In this document: piece after piece, positions 1 to 8,519 of the stretch
Position numbering within the stretch: the first letter of the stretch is position 1
Layout: each line of letters begins with the position of its first letter
Virus record (IMG/VR): IMGVR_UViG_3300021959_000350
Coordinates: 1 to 25,405 of that record
From: a virus
Reading direction: 5' to 3' (one strand)
DNA: 25,405 nucleotides
Notes under the pieces: generated by a model
What the model saw: the letters and a program-made list of their open reading frames with translations, nothing else
Told to the model about the DNA's origin: nothing
Databases searched by the model: none
Program-made: the position numbers and the translations under genes

Positions 1-1131
1 TTCTCCATTTACTACAGCAAAACAAGCATTAGCTGTGTTATTACCCACTAAATCAGGGTTTTCACAAAGTTGAGTAATTAACCCATCAAAATTAGATATG
101 TCAATAGTAACTTCGTTGATAGTTCCCGAAGAATCTATTTCTATCCCACCACTATTAATAGGCATAGGGGTATAATTAATTCCCCCAAATTCTACATTAT
201 AAGTTACGTCTGTATTTAAATCTCCTCTAATTTCAGCAAAACGCATAGGGAAACCGTCCGGCCAGCTTCTACCAAACCCTTCTCCTCCCGGGTTGCCTTG
301 ATCGGTTGAAGGGTACCACTCTCCTGGGTAATAAATTGAAAATAAACGAACTAAAGGATTTTGAACAAAAGAATTTCTTTCTCTAATATAATTAGAGTTA
401 GCTATAGACGTAACATTAGTATTAGCCCCTTTTATTTGTTCTGAAAAAGCTTTAGCTTGAAAAGGAATAGACTCAGTATTTCCTTCATCAACTCGCACAA
501 CTACACTAGTTAAATTGGCATGTACCCAATTATCATATCCAATAGAGTAAGTAAATTCAGAATTAGAAGCAGAAACTGCAAAAGTATCTGCAATACTGCT
601 CAGAAGAAAATCATAAATACCACTTTCTTCCTGTCCCTTAATTCTTAAGTTATCTTGGGTATGCGTATCCCCAGAAGTAACTGCCCGAATAGGTTTAAAA
701 TCAAAACCAGTATCTCCTAAAGTTGTACTAGGATAGTTAATTAAAGTTTTATCAATTTGCCTATTATTAACAAAAACAGAAAAAGAATCTGAAGTTAAAT
801 TACTTCTACTTAAAACACCAAGAGGTAAAGAAAAGGTATTAGTAGTCCCATTAATTTGAAAAGAATTACCATTTACACTTAAAGAAGCACTATTAGTATA
901 TGTTGCTGCCTCAACGTTTGAGGAAATTCTATTAAAAATAGGAGAAACATTCTCTCCTTCAATAAATTCTTGATTAACATTAGCTACTTTGATTTTAATA
1001 TTAGAGTTAGCTTTATCCGTAGCAACTACTGTCCCAGTAGTACTAGTGGTTTCTGAGAGAATAGTATCTCCCTTATTGATAATGCTAGGATTGTCAATTG
1101 TTAAAATGTAATCGTAAGTGCGGGTAGTCAT
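1..1131 (-). CDS. gpL-like minor tail protein, 3' end beyond window
   Basis: This is a tail-tip protein, read here through 377 codons and open at the left edge. It is not among the longer complete frames because its stop lies outside the window. Residues 255-377 match the lambda gpL pattern: a start like NPLVRLFSIYYP, then FGGINYTPMPI, a Gly-rich turn, SNFDGLITQL and DLVG, corresponding to the gpL segment with YQPYPI, SNLYGMVTGM and SLVG. Known gpL proteins begin almost directly with this domain, so the first 250 residues are an extension. Residues 7-63 look like a small beta module with paired GDTI/GENV turns. Residues 93-125 (INGTTNTFSLP, then SFSVFVNNRQID) resemble a segment of the upstream gpM-like protein. 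The ATG overlaps the preceding stop codon (TAATG), implying coupled translation. The position after tape measure and gpM matches lambda order H-M-L. The gpL assignment is fairly secure; the role of the extension is unknown. Confidence 0.8.
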   Translation of the reverse strand, partial: MTTRTYDYILTIDNPSIINKGDTILSETTSTTGTVVATDKANSNIKIKVANVNQEFIEGENVSPIFNRISSNVEAATYTNSASLSVNGNSFQINGTTNTFSLPLGVLSRSNLTSDSFSVFVNNRQIDKTLINYPSTTLGDTGFDFKPIRAVTSGDTHTQDNLRIKGQEESGIYDFLLSSIADTFAVSASNSEFTYSIGYDNWVHANLTSVVVRVDEGNTESIPFQAKAFSEQIKGANTNVTSIANSNYIRERNSFVQNPLVRLFSIYYPGEWYPSTDQGNPGGEGFGRSWPDGFPMRFAEIRGDLNTDVTYNVEFGGINYTPMPINSGGIEIDSSGTINEVTIDISNFDGLITQLCENPDLVGNNTANACFAVVNGE

Positions 1132-2762
1132 TAATCATAAACCTCTTTTAGTTTAAAATTAACTGTATAATAGTTAGTTTGTAAACTAGTATTTGACGAG
1201 TCAGAAAAAACATGAGAAACCTGTAAAGAACCATCAAATCTTGCTTGTATTGTACCATTTTCATTGATGTGTGTCAAATCAAAAGTGAATGTCTCAAAAG
1301 ATCCGTTCCTTGCGATATAGAACTGCTCGATTGCGTGTTTTTCTACACCTGTAATATTTGTATAGGTTAAATCAAAATCACGCTTAGAACGGCGACTTCT
1401 TAATCTTCTTTTTTCATATCCGCCCTGTGATTCAAAGTTAATTACGTCAAATTCACGATTAGTGGAAAAACCTCGATCAGGTTTTCTGTCTTCCATAGAG
1501 GTAAATCTATCAAAGGTGTCAACGTCACTAGTAAAACGTCTAATAACCAAAACATCGTCAGATTGTAGAGGTGTGTGTATTCTTGTAGCGGCAACGACCG
1601 GAGTTTCAAAAGTACCTGTTCTAACAGGGCTATTATTAACAAACCTAAAAGAGTCTATAAAACCTTTTAAATGCTCTCTAGTATCGGCACTAGTTGTATT
1701 TATACGCCCTATCTCAAAAGCACCGGTAGGATTGATAGTGTAAGTACTACTAGCGTCAAACTGAACCACAGAGCCATTGACAAATAATGCAGTGTTTCCA
1801 GTTTCTTTGTTATGAGCAACTGCGACATGGGTAAAAGTGTCTGCGCTAATAGAGCCTCCCTGCACGTCTGCTACAACCGAACCGCTTTCTTTTACTAGCC
1901 ACTGCATTTTATTATTAGCCAATCTACTAAGTTTTACAAAATTATTATCATCAGTCCTATGAGAAAAAACTGTATTGGCTTGACTTGCATCTTCAAAACG
2001 AGCAAAACATTCTATGCAAAAACTACCTTCATACTTAAATTCTGCGCTATCTGCAAAGCTAATTAAATCATTTGTCCCATCAAAAGATGCAGCAGAATTT
2101 CCAAACTGTTTAGTGTCACTTAATACCGCTCCAGTAACTGTAGCAGCGCCGTGAGCTTTGGGACTTTCATCAGTAAAATTAGTCTCAAAATTTAAAAGTA
2201 GTGCAGTATCCTCAAAAGTTCCTATGCTAATGCCCGCATTTCCTAGATTAAGCGAAACATTTTGTGTTGTAACTGCTGGAGATGTGTTTGATGCGGGATG
2301 TACGTACTGAGTAGATGCCTGTTCTACACCAGAAACTGTGACTAATAATTGGTCTGTGCTATTTACATTTTCTTGAAAAGGAAGCGCAAAGTTTTGTGTA
2401 ACCCCATTAATAACATAAGTATTTGCTTGAACTACGGTAGCAGTGTTACTATATTCAATATATTTTACTGTTTGAGCTTTTCTAGAAGTTCTAAACCTAG
2501 CAGGTACAGTAATAATTTTTAAACTCAAAGAGTCCGCCGAAGGAGCTGTTACAAAAGTGATTGTAGCTCCAGAATTACTGACTGAATATGTCGAAGTAGC
2601 CTGTTCAATACCGTCTACAGTAACAACTACTTCTCCAACATGTTCAATAGTATGGGGATGTACGTTAAAGTTAGTGGCACTTCCTGTACTTGAAAAATTT
2701 ATTGTACTAATAGTATCAAAAGCAGTAGTAGTTATAGTTGCATCTGTAGGATAAGTAGCCAT
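1131..2762 (-). CDS. gpM-like minor tail protein with LamG lectin domain
   Basis: This 543-aa tail-tip protein appears to have three parts. Residues 20-165 hold two beta segments of adhesin type, each with a Val-rich strand ending in GIEQA or GVEQAS. Residues 186-385 form a LamG/concanavalin-like domain: an ALLLNFE opening strand, FGNSAASFDGTNDLISF, FTHVAVAHNKETGN, ALFVNGSVV and GFIDSFRFVNNS. Residues 425-543 match lambda gpM/DUF2460-type tail proteins: FESQGGYEKRRLRSRRSK, a central beta region with EKHAIEQFYIARNGSFETF, and VNFKLKEVYD. The lectin-like part probably contacts glycans on the host surface, while the C-terminal part anchors the protein at the tail tip. The ATG overlaps the tape-measure stop (TAATG), with GGGGGAA upstream as a weak ribosome site. 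Domain identities are read from motifs only; the sugar-binding role is inference. Confidence 0.82.
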   Translation of the reverse strand: MATYPTDATITTTAFDTISTINFSSTGSATNFNVHPHTIEHVGEVVVTVDGIEQATSTYSVSNSGATITFVTAPSADSLSLKIITVPARFRTSRKAQTVKYIEYSNTATVVQANTYVINGVTQNFALPFQENVNSTDQLLVTVSGVEQASTQYVHPASNTSPAVTTQNVSLNLGNAGISIGTFEDTALLLNFETNFTDESPKAHGAATVTGAVLSDTKQFGNSAASFDGTNDLISFADSAEFKYEGSFCIECFARFEDASQANTVFSHRTDDNNFVKLSRLANNKMQWLVKESGSVVADVQGGSISADTFTHVAVAHNKETGNTALFVNGSVVQFDASSTYTINPTGAFEIGRINTTSADTREHLKGFIDSFRFVNNSPVRTGTFETPVVAATRIHTPLQSDDVLVIRRFTSDVDTFDRFTSMEDRKPDRGFSTNREFDVINFESQGGYEKRRLRSRRSKRDFDLTYTNITGVEKHAIEQFYIARNGSFETFTFDLTHINENGTIQARFDGSLQVSHVFSDSSNTSLQTNYYTVNFKLKEVYD

Positions 2763-5700
2763 TACGATAAGTTCCCCCTAATTGATCTTCTAATCGGTCC
2801 ATTGTTTTGCATATCTCTAGTCACAATGTCTACAATGATAGCCTCTGGAGTAACAGAAACACGGGGTTTACCTTCAGATTCTTGGGCAGTTCCTGTATTG
2901 TTCATATTAACTACAACATTAGGATTATTAGGCATCGTTCCGTGAGCGTTCATTGCATTTAGTGCGGGTCCCCCAATAGCTTTTGCCATTGGCTTACGAA
3001 TTACAAACTCACCTGGCTCTAACATAGCAGGAACTCTATCTCGTAGCGCCCCACCTGAAGCCATGCGCCTTACAGGACCTCCTGCAGCTGCGCCGGGTCC
3101 AAATAAAGAACCAGCCAGCATTTTTATACCCTGGCCAGCTATCATTCCTACGATACTTCCAACAACGCTTCCTGCAGGACCACCAATTAGTCCACCAGCT
3201 AAAGCCCCTAAACCTGCTCCAGCCATTCCAGCAAAATCAGCAAGATTTTCAAAACTGAATGCTGCAGTATCCGCCGCTGCGGTTACACCTTTAGTAGCGT
3301 CAAGTTGTGTAGTTGCTGCTTCCGTGCTTTTGACTACAGCGCCTGTGTTCTTGTCTGTCGCAGTAGTTGATTGGCCTGTTGTTTTTACGTTTTTGCGTAG
3401 ACCGGCAGTTTGCCCTGCAAGATCAAGAGAAGAACCTGTAGGATCAGCAAAGTCTTGTACAAGCACAGGAGAACCGATTCCTCCGATGCCTCCTACAACT
3501 TGAACTCGTTGAACGTCCATTCCTAGTCCCTCAAAGATGTTCATTTGTTTATCAAAAATATCTTTTAAATTACCTTGTGCTGTTTGAGCAATTTGTTGGC
3601 TTACCCCAGTTTGTTGTTGAATAGCTGTCACTACCGCTTGTTGAGGGCTGGGTCCACCACCAAACATGCTTGCTAAATTACCAATTCCTTCTTTAACAAA
3701 TTCTTTGATAGGATTAATAACAAACTCTTCAGTAACACTAGTAGTTACATCTTCTAAAATTCCAACAAACAAATCTTTAACGCCTTGCTTGAAGTTTTCC
3801 ATAGTAAGAGTGCCTTCTCGGATAGCTCCGAAGAAGTCTTCGACAGCACCTCCTAGACGGTTTTGTATTTTTTCACTAATATCATCTAAAACTTTACGAA
3901 TAGAATCACGCTCTCTATCTAGAGCAGCTTGCCGGGCCTCAGCGTTATCTTGAACCGATGTTTTTTCCCTTGCAAGGCCTTCTAGTTTAGCTTTTTCGTT
4001 GGCATCAATGATGTTAAACTCTTTAAACTGTCCCTCAATCTTTTTAGTTAATAACGTAGCTTCATTTTCTAAAGCTGTTCGAGCAGTAGCGTTTGCAGTA
4101 GTAGCAATTTGGGCCTCTACTGTTTGTCTCTTTTTAATATTGGTTAAAAGAGCAGAGTTAGCTGATTGGTCAAGTTGATTAATTCTCATTTTTGAAGAGA
4201 ATTCGTCTGTTAAAGCTTGGTTACGTTCTAAATAACCTTGTCTAGCTAATGCATTATTTTTCTTTATTTGCTCGTCAAGGTTATCAAAATCAGCTTTAAT
4301 CTTATCTTGTTTTAAGTTTTCTAACTGACTGGTTATGTCCCTACCTGTCTCAAGTTGGATAAATTCAGTGATTGCTTTAACAAAAGCAGTATTGGGACCT
4401 AAGACCTTTGCCAGTTGGTCTACTACCTCTACTTGTACTCGAAGAGCATCAAGTTGTTGGTTAGCTTGCTGTACTTGGAATTGTCGATTTGCTTCTCTTG
4501 CATCATTTTGTGCTTGAGCTGCCCTAGTTTGTGCAGCAATTAAATCTGCTTGAACTTTTAAAGCTTTACCTTCTCGTATAACTTTATTTCGTTCCATTTC
4601 CGCGTTAGCAGCAGCAATTACACGCTCCTGCTCTTGAACGCGTACTAAGGTAGCTAACTCTTCTTGTTTTGCTGCTCGCTCATTCATGTTTTGTCGAATA
4701 GCTTCTCTTAAAATTTCTCTTGCTGTTTCTGCTTCAAATCTAGCAACTCGTTCTTTTTCTGCAATTATCTTTAGCTGATTATCAAGTTCTTTGTTGATAA
4801 TTTCTTCTTGTTTTTGACGAATTGATTCTAGCGTATTTAAATTTGGAAACGCTTGCATGTCAGCAAGTTGTGCTTGCGAACCACGAATTCCAGCTTTTCT
4901 TGCGCCCTGAGCACCCGCAGCCGCACCGGCTCTGCCTATTTCAGCTAGCGCTCGTTGTTGCATAAGAGCATCTTGATTAAGCTGATTCATTTGTCTCTGA
5001 AAATCTAATTCTTGTTGTTTTGCTTTGCCCAATTCTTCTTGTAGTTTTTTCTGAGCTTCGAGTAGTTTTACGGCTTCTTGAGCGGCGGTATTTGCTCGTC
5101 TATCTGAAGCCTGAGTCTCTGATATATCTTGTTGAATTGACTTAACATCATTCTGTGCTCTTAGTACAGATAACTGTCCTTCAAGGTTTATTCTAATTTT
5201 TTCTTGAGCCTTTGCTTGTTTTTCTATTTCTTTAGGCAAGCCCATTTGTAAACCTGTTAAAATTTTAGCAGCTTTAACTCCGTTTTCTAGGTTTCTATTT
5301 TGGAGTGCATCTAATGTTTTGCCTTTATCTTTTAATTTTTGTAATTTTTGACCTTCCATCACAATGTTTTGTAAAAGCGAGGCTTGTCTTTTGGCGGCGG
5401 TGTCTCCTTCTTTTGATGATAATACATTTGTAAAAGCAGCTTGATCGACAAGCTTAATAAATTTACCAAAGTTATCTGTTAATCCCTTAGAAATTGTTTC
5501 TGCTATTTTTAATTGTCGTAAATTTTCTTCTAATTTCGCTGCTTTTGTAGCAGCTTTATCTAACGCATTGGGGAAGTCATCGAAATTGTCACCACCAAAG
5601 AATTCTAATATCTTTCTTATTCCTAGTAACTTTTTAGATAGTGTTTCAGCACTGGCAGAGCCTCCCTCAAAAGAGTCTTCTGCAGATTTTAACACATTAC

Positions 5701-7747
5701 CTAAAATAGATAGTTTTTTGTTTACGTTTTCAACTTCTACAGATCCTCTTTTGTTTTTAATAGCAAACTGCTCTAAAAACTGTTCTACTGTTTGTCCTTC
5801 TTCTGCTATATTTCGTAGACCTGCGGCAGCTTGCTCTGCGCTAACTCCGGCTGCTCTTGCACCTCTTCCAATTGCTTGACTTGCCTTACCGAAGGCACCT
5901 GCAGCTTCTCTATTTAGTTGAATTGCTATTGCTAAAGCGGTATTACTATCATCTGTTGCAGCAGCTTCCGCAACGCGAGATGATTGCGTTTTCATTGCTT
6001 GCCTAAATACTTCTCCCGCCGCCTGTATTTCTTCACTGCTGCCGCTCACCCGTAACTCTTTATATTTTCTGTATTTTTCAGATAATTGGTTGAATATGCC
6101 AGCTTCTAGAAAACTCGCATCTCTAAGATTCCTCTGATTATTTTTTACTGCTGTCAAAATATCATTAAAAGCATTATTTATTGCATCAGGAGCGTCATCT
6201 TTAAGAGTCTCACTAAACTTTTTAATCTCGTCTTCTGCAACACCAGCAAGTCTTAGTCTATCTTGAACTGCTGCACCGCCTCCAGCAGCAGCTACCGCTA
6301 CTCCTGCAAGACCTGTTTTTAAATCTTCCACTTCTTGTCCAACCCCACTAATCATTTCTTTTAGTTCACCTAAAAAGTCAATACCAAGAATAGTACCTGC
6401 TAGTTGCGCAATACTAATAAAAGCAAATAAACCACTAACAACACTTTTTAACATACCAAAACCTATAGCTAACCCTCTTACAGAAATATTAAGAGTGTTT
6501 GCTATGCGAATAAAAGCTCTTGTCCTAAGACCTGCCCCTTTAAGGGCAAGATCGTTTCGCACGATTTGAGCGTTGAGTCTATCATAGGAGGTAGTCCCTA
6601 CTTTCATAGTTTTAATTTGATCTTTTAAAGCTTGATTAACTTTGTTAAGCTCAGAGAACGTTCCTATGGACCCTTTCCTCATTTGGTCTAATCCTGCTCT
6701 TGCAGCGACAGCAGCATCACTGTCTCCTCTAATTGCAAGACCTTTAATGCCTTCCTTTTTTACCCCTGTAGCTGCAGACGATTGAAGTGCTGCTAAAGCT
6801 CCGGCACTACCAGCTGTGCCTACATCAGCTAACTTAGCAGTAAAAGCACTTAAATTAGCGATAGCCCCAGCGGCAAAACCCCCAATTACTTGTGCGGCTT
6901 TACCAAAGACCAAAGCGATAACTGCTCCAAAAGCTAGAACAGCGTTACCTTCTACAGATAAAAAATCTATAAAAGGTTTTAAAGCTCCAGCAATAAGCTG
7001 TCCAAATTGAATGGCTAATGTTTGAATTTGTACGATGAATTTTTCAAGAGATGCTTGTGTAGTATCTGCCGTGGTTGATATTGAAGAAAACTTTTTCTCA
7101 CCCTCTTCAATCACTGCGTTTGCAAAAGCTTGTCGTTTTTCATAGTTAGTTAAACTAGAGGCTGCAACATTTAATTTAGCCGCATAAGCTTCCACTGCAG
7201 GGTCGATTCTAGCAAAGATACCTAGTTCGTCTAAAAGTTCTGGTTCTAACTTAGCTGTACCTCTGACTACTCGTTGTAGTGAATCTGTTAAATTTCTACC
7301 CAAAGCTCTTGAGGCTTTAAAAGATATGTCAGTTAATCGTTCTATTTGTTCTCCACCAAGGCCTGCAGATAGGGCAATGTTGATATTTTGGGCGGCCTCT
7401 TCTAAAGCAATTTGTCCTTGTGTAATATTACCAACAGTTGCTAATATATCATTACCAGCTACTCCAATTTCAGCAGCTAGAGCTTTAGTACCAGCAACAA
7501 CGGTTTCAAATTGTGCAACTCTTTGTAAGGCAGCAAAAGCCTGCTGTAAAGCAAAGATATTAGCAGCAGCTCCAGCATAGGCAGCAACAAACCCCCCTAA
7601 ACCAGATGCTTGAGCGGAAAATTGTCTACTTGTCGATGCGCTAGCTTGACCTAGACGAGTTTGAGCGCGACCAACACTTTCAATGTCTTTGGCCGCTTTC
7701 TGGCTTCCTTTAGTCTCAACTGCAATCTGTATTTTGCTTTTTGCCAT
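2762..7747 (-). CDS. tail tape measure protein
   Basis: At 1661 aa this is the largest protein here and fits a tape measure, which sets tail length and is ejected with DNA. The N-terminal 200 residues resemble the TP901-type core, with ALQRVAQFETVVAGTKAL and GRNLTDSLQRVVRGTAKLEP. Hydrophobic stretches occur near residues 255-300, 420-465 and 1505-1555. Long Lys/Glu/Gln/Ala-rich helices, probably coiled coil, fill about 700-1300. The C-terminus carries a Gly-rich segment followed by ASGGALRDRVPAMLEPGEFV, a signature common at tape-measure ends. By the usual 0.15 nm per residue, the tail would be about 250 nm long, which points to a siphovirus. The gene follows the frameshifted chaperone pair by two bases and has AAGGAA before its ATG. 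It corresponds to lambda H by position. No lysozyme or peptidase domain was recognised. Confidence 0.93.
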   Translation of the reverse strand: MAKSKIQIAVETKGSQKAAKDIESVGRAQTRLGQASASTSRQFSAQASGLGGFVAAYAGAAANIFALQQAFAALQRVAQFETVVAGTKALAAEIGVAGNDILATVGNITQGQIALEEAAQNINIALSAGLGGEQIERLTDISFKASRALGRNLTDSLQRVVRGTAKLEPELLDELGIFARIDPAVEAYAAKLNVAASSLTNYEKRQAFANAVIEEGEKKFSSISTTADTTQASLEKFIVQIQTLAIQFGQLIAGALKPFIDFLSVEGNAVLAFGAVIALVFGKAAQVIGGFAAGAIANLSAFTAKLADVGTAGSAGALAALQSSAATGVKKEGIKGLAIRGDSDAAVAARAGLDQMRKGSIGTFSELNKVNQALKDQIKTMKVGTTSYDRLNAQIVRNDLALKGAGLRTRAFIRIANTLNISVRGLAIGFGMLKSVVSGLFAFISIAQLAGTILGIDFLGELKEMISGVGQEVEDLKTGLAGVAVAAAGGGAAVQDRLRLAGVAEDEIKKFSETLKDDAPDAINNAFNDILTAVKNNQRNLRDASFLEAGIFNQLSEKYRKYKELRVSGSSEEIQAAGEVFRQAMKTQSSRVAEAAATDDSNTALAIAIQLNREAAGAFGKASQAIGRGARAAGVSAEQAAAGLRNIAEEGQTVEQFLEQFAIKNKRGSVEVENVNKKLSILGNVLKSAEDSFEGGSASAETLSKKLLGIRKILEFFGGDNFDDFPNALDKAATKAAKLEENLRQLKIAETISKGLTDNFGKFIKLVDQAAFTNVLSSKEGDTAAKRQASLLQNIVMEGQKLQKLKDKGKTLDALQNRNLENGVKAAKILTGLQMGLPKEIEKQAKAQEKIRINLEGQLSVLRAQNDVKSIQQDISETQASDRRANTAAQEAVKLLEAQKKLQEELGKAKQQELDFQRQMNQLNQDALMQQRALAEIGRAGAAAGAQGARKAGIRGSQAQLADMQAFPNLNTLESIRQKQEEIINKELDNQLKIIAEKERVARFEAETAREILREAIRQNMNERAAKQEELATLVRVQEQERVIAAANAEMERNKVIREGKALKVQADLIAAQTRAAQAQNDAREANRQFQVQQANQQLDALRVQVEVVDQLAKVLGPNTAFVKAITEFIQLETGRDITSQLENLKQDKIKADFDNLDEQIKKNNALARQGYLERNQALTDEFSSKMRINQLDQSANSALLTNIKKRQTVEAQIATTANATARTALENEATLLTKKIEGQFKEFNIIDANEKAKLEGLAREKTSVQDNAEARQAALDRERDSIRKVLDDISEKIQNRLGGAVEDFFGAIREGTLTMENFKQGVKDLFVGILEDVTTSVTEEFVINPIKEFVKEGIGNLASMFGGGPSPQQAVVTAIQQQTGVSQQIAQTAQGNLKDIFDKQMNIFEGLGMDVQRVQVVGGIGGIGSPVLVQDFADPTGSSLDLAGQTAGLRKNVKTTGQSTTATDKNTGAVVKSTEAATTQLDATKGVTAAADTAAFSFENLADFAGMAGAGLGALAGGLIGGPAGSVVGSIVGMIAGQGIKMLAGSLFGPGAAAGGPVRRMASGGALRDRVPAMLEPGEFVIRKPMAKAIGGPALNAMNAHGTMPNNPNVVVNMNNTGTAQESEGKPRVSVTPEAIIVDIVTRDMQNNGPIRRSIRGNLS

Positions 7748-7749
7748 AC

Positions 7750-8091
7750 TTATTTCCTTGCTTTACGTTGTGCTTCGTAATGTTTGCTCGATTCTGCAAT
7801 AATAAATTGTAATAACTCAAAAGCATCTCGGTTACCTTCAATACCGTATAGCTCCATGATATCACCAAGACCTGCAAAGTCTTTACCTAACCATATTCCA
7901 TTCATCCCTTCTATTTTATCCGGCAATGCTTGAAAAAGTGTTACTGCGATTGCTGCCTCATATGACAAATCATTGAAAGTCATAGGCATTTCATCGGGGT
8001 TTGGTTCCCAACCCATCTGTTCACACATTAACAAGTAGTGTTCTTGGGTTATTCCCCCTGCTTGGAACTGGTGCTGGAGGAATTTTTCAAG
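7750..8091 (-). CDS. T portion of tail assembly chaperone GT (by -1 frameshift)
   Basis: This frame encodes the C-terminal 113 residues of a gpG-T type fusion, which normally coats or recruits the tape measure during tail assembly. The first ATG in the frame is at 8034, but it lacks a ribosome site and the frame is open upstream. A ribosome slipping back one base on A-AAA-AAC at 8091-8097 continues into it as LEKFLQHQFQAGG, ITQEHYLLMCEQMGWEPNPD. The fusion is then 143 + 113 = 256 aa. A Cys-Glu-Gln-Met-Gly-Trp-x-Pro stretch followed by a helical, acidic region is typical of T partners. The frame ends two bases before the tape measure ATG, as in lambda. I therefore treat the 94-aa version starting at 8034 as an artefact of looking for start codons. 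Confidence 0.87.
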   Translation of the reverse strand, partial: LEKFLQHQFQAGGITQEHYLLMCEQMGWEPNPDEMPMTFNDLSYEAAIAVTLFQALPDKIEGMNGIWLGKDFAGLGDIMELYGIEGNRDAFELLQFIIAESSKHYEAQRKARK

Positions 8092-8519
8092 TTTTTTACG
8101 TCATTTTCCTTTTTTGTAATAGAAAATTGTTCAAACTCATTCATAGTATCTGTGATAAACTGATCAAATACTGTAGAATTAGTAATTAAACTTAACGCTT
8201 CTTCTTTAGAATAGTCAATTGGCTCTTCTACGTCGTCTCCGCTGATATCAACAGGTAGTAGTAACGGAAGATGTTTAACCTTAAGACCTTTCCAGCCTTT
8301 AATTGCTCTTTCACAATAGGCGGCTAAAAACTTATCATTATCAATTTCTTCTTCTCTTTGTCGAGTACGTTTATTAAACTTAAAGGTTAGGCTCGCGTTG
8401 CGAATCTTCATTAAATCCTCTCTATTTAAATATACTAGACTAATAACAAATTCCTCAATATCTGGGAATTCAACGTCGACAACTGTTTCAGTTGCCATTA
8501 GGGATGCGATCTTACTCAT
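8049..8519 (-). CDS. tail assembly chaperone G
   Basis: This 156-aa protein sits between tail tube and tape measure, the gpG position. It has the usual character: small, Lys/Glu-rich, with a structured first part (EEFVISLVYLNREDLMKIRN, then FLAAYCERAIKGWKGLKVK) and a disordered Ser/Lys-rich end. About nine in ten ribosomes are expected to end here in known systems; a minority shift into the T frame at 8091-8097. The start has an excellent AAAGGAG site at 8529-8535, but the bases between it and the ATG are perfectly complementary to a C-rich loop upstream (see the regulatory element at 8520-8647). The function is inferred from position and the frameshift signal, since G proteins share little sequence. 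Confidence 0.87.
   Translation of the reverse strand: MSKIASLMATETVVDVEFPDIEEFVISLVYLNREDLMKIRNASLTFKFNKRTRQREEEIDNDKFLAAYCERAIKGWKGLKVKHLPLLLPVDISGDDVEEPIDYSKEEALSLITNSTVFDQFITDTMNEFEQFSITKKENDVKNLKNSSSTSSKQGE
8051..8115 (-). promoter_or_regulatory. programmed -1 ribosomal frameshift signal (G/GT)
   Basis: In transcript order there are three parts. An AAGGA Shine-Dalgarno-like element lies at 8107-8111, nine bases before the slip site. The heptamer A-AAA-AAC occupies 8091-8097, correctly phased on GTA-AAA-AAC. After a 7-base spacer, an 8-bp stem pairs 8076-8083 with 8051-8058 (one G.U pair) around a 17-base loop. The same three parts drive the E. coli dnaX frameshift. The -1 frame opens only after a TGA at 8101-8103 and the zero frame stops at 8049-8051, so the A-AAA-AAC heptamer lies inside the only useful window. 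A second heptamer, A-AAA-AAG, at 8109-8115 leads to that TGA after two codons. Confidence 0.88.

Noticed and set aside
3063-3503. Plus-strand 146-aa Pro/Ala-rich open frame
   Set aside because: Antisense to the Gly/Ala-rich C-terminus of the tape measure, which yields Pro/Ala codons on the other strand.
7750-8034. Independent 94-aa gene starting at 8034
   Set aside because: No ribosome site, frame open upstream, and a correct slippery site joins it to G; treated as the T part of GT.
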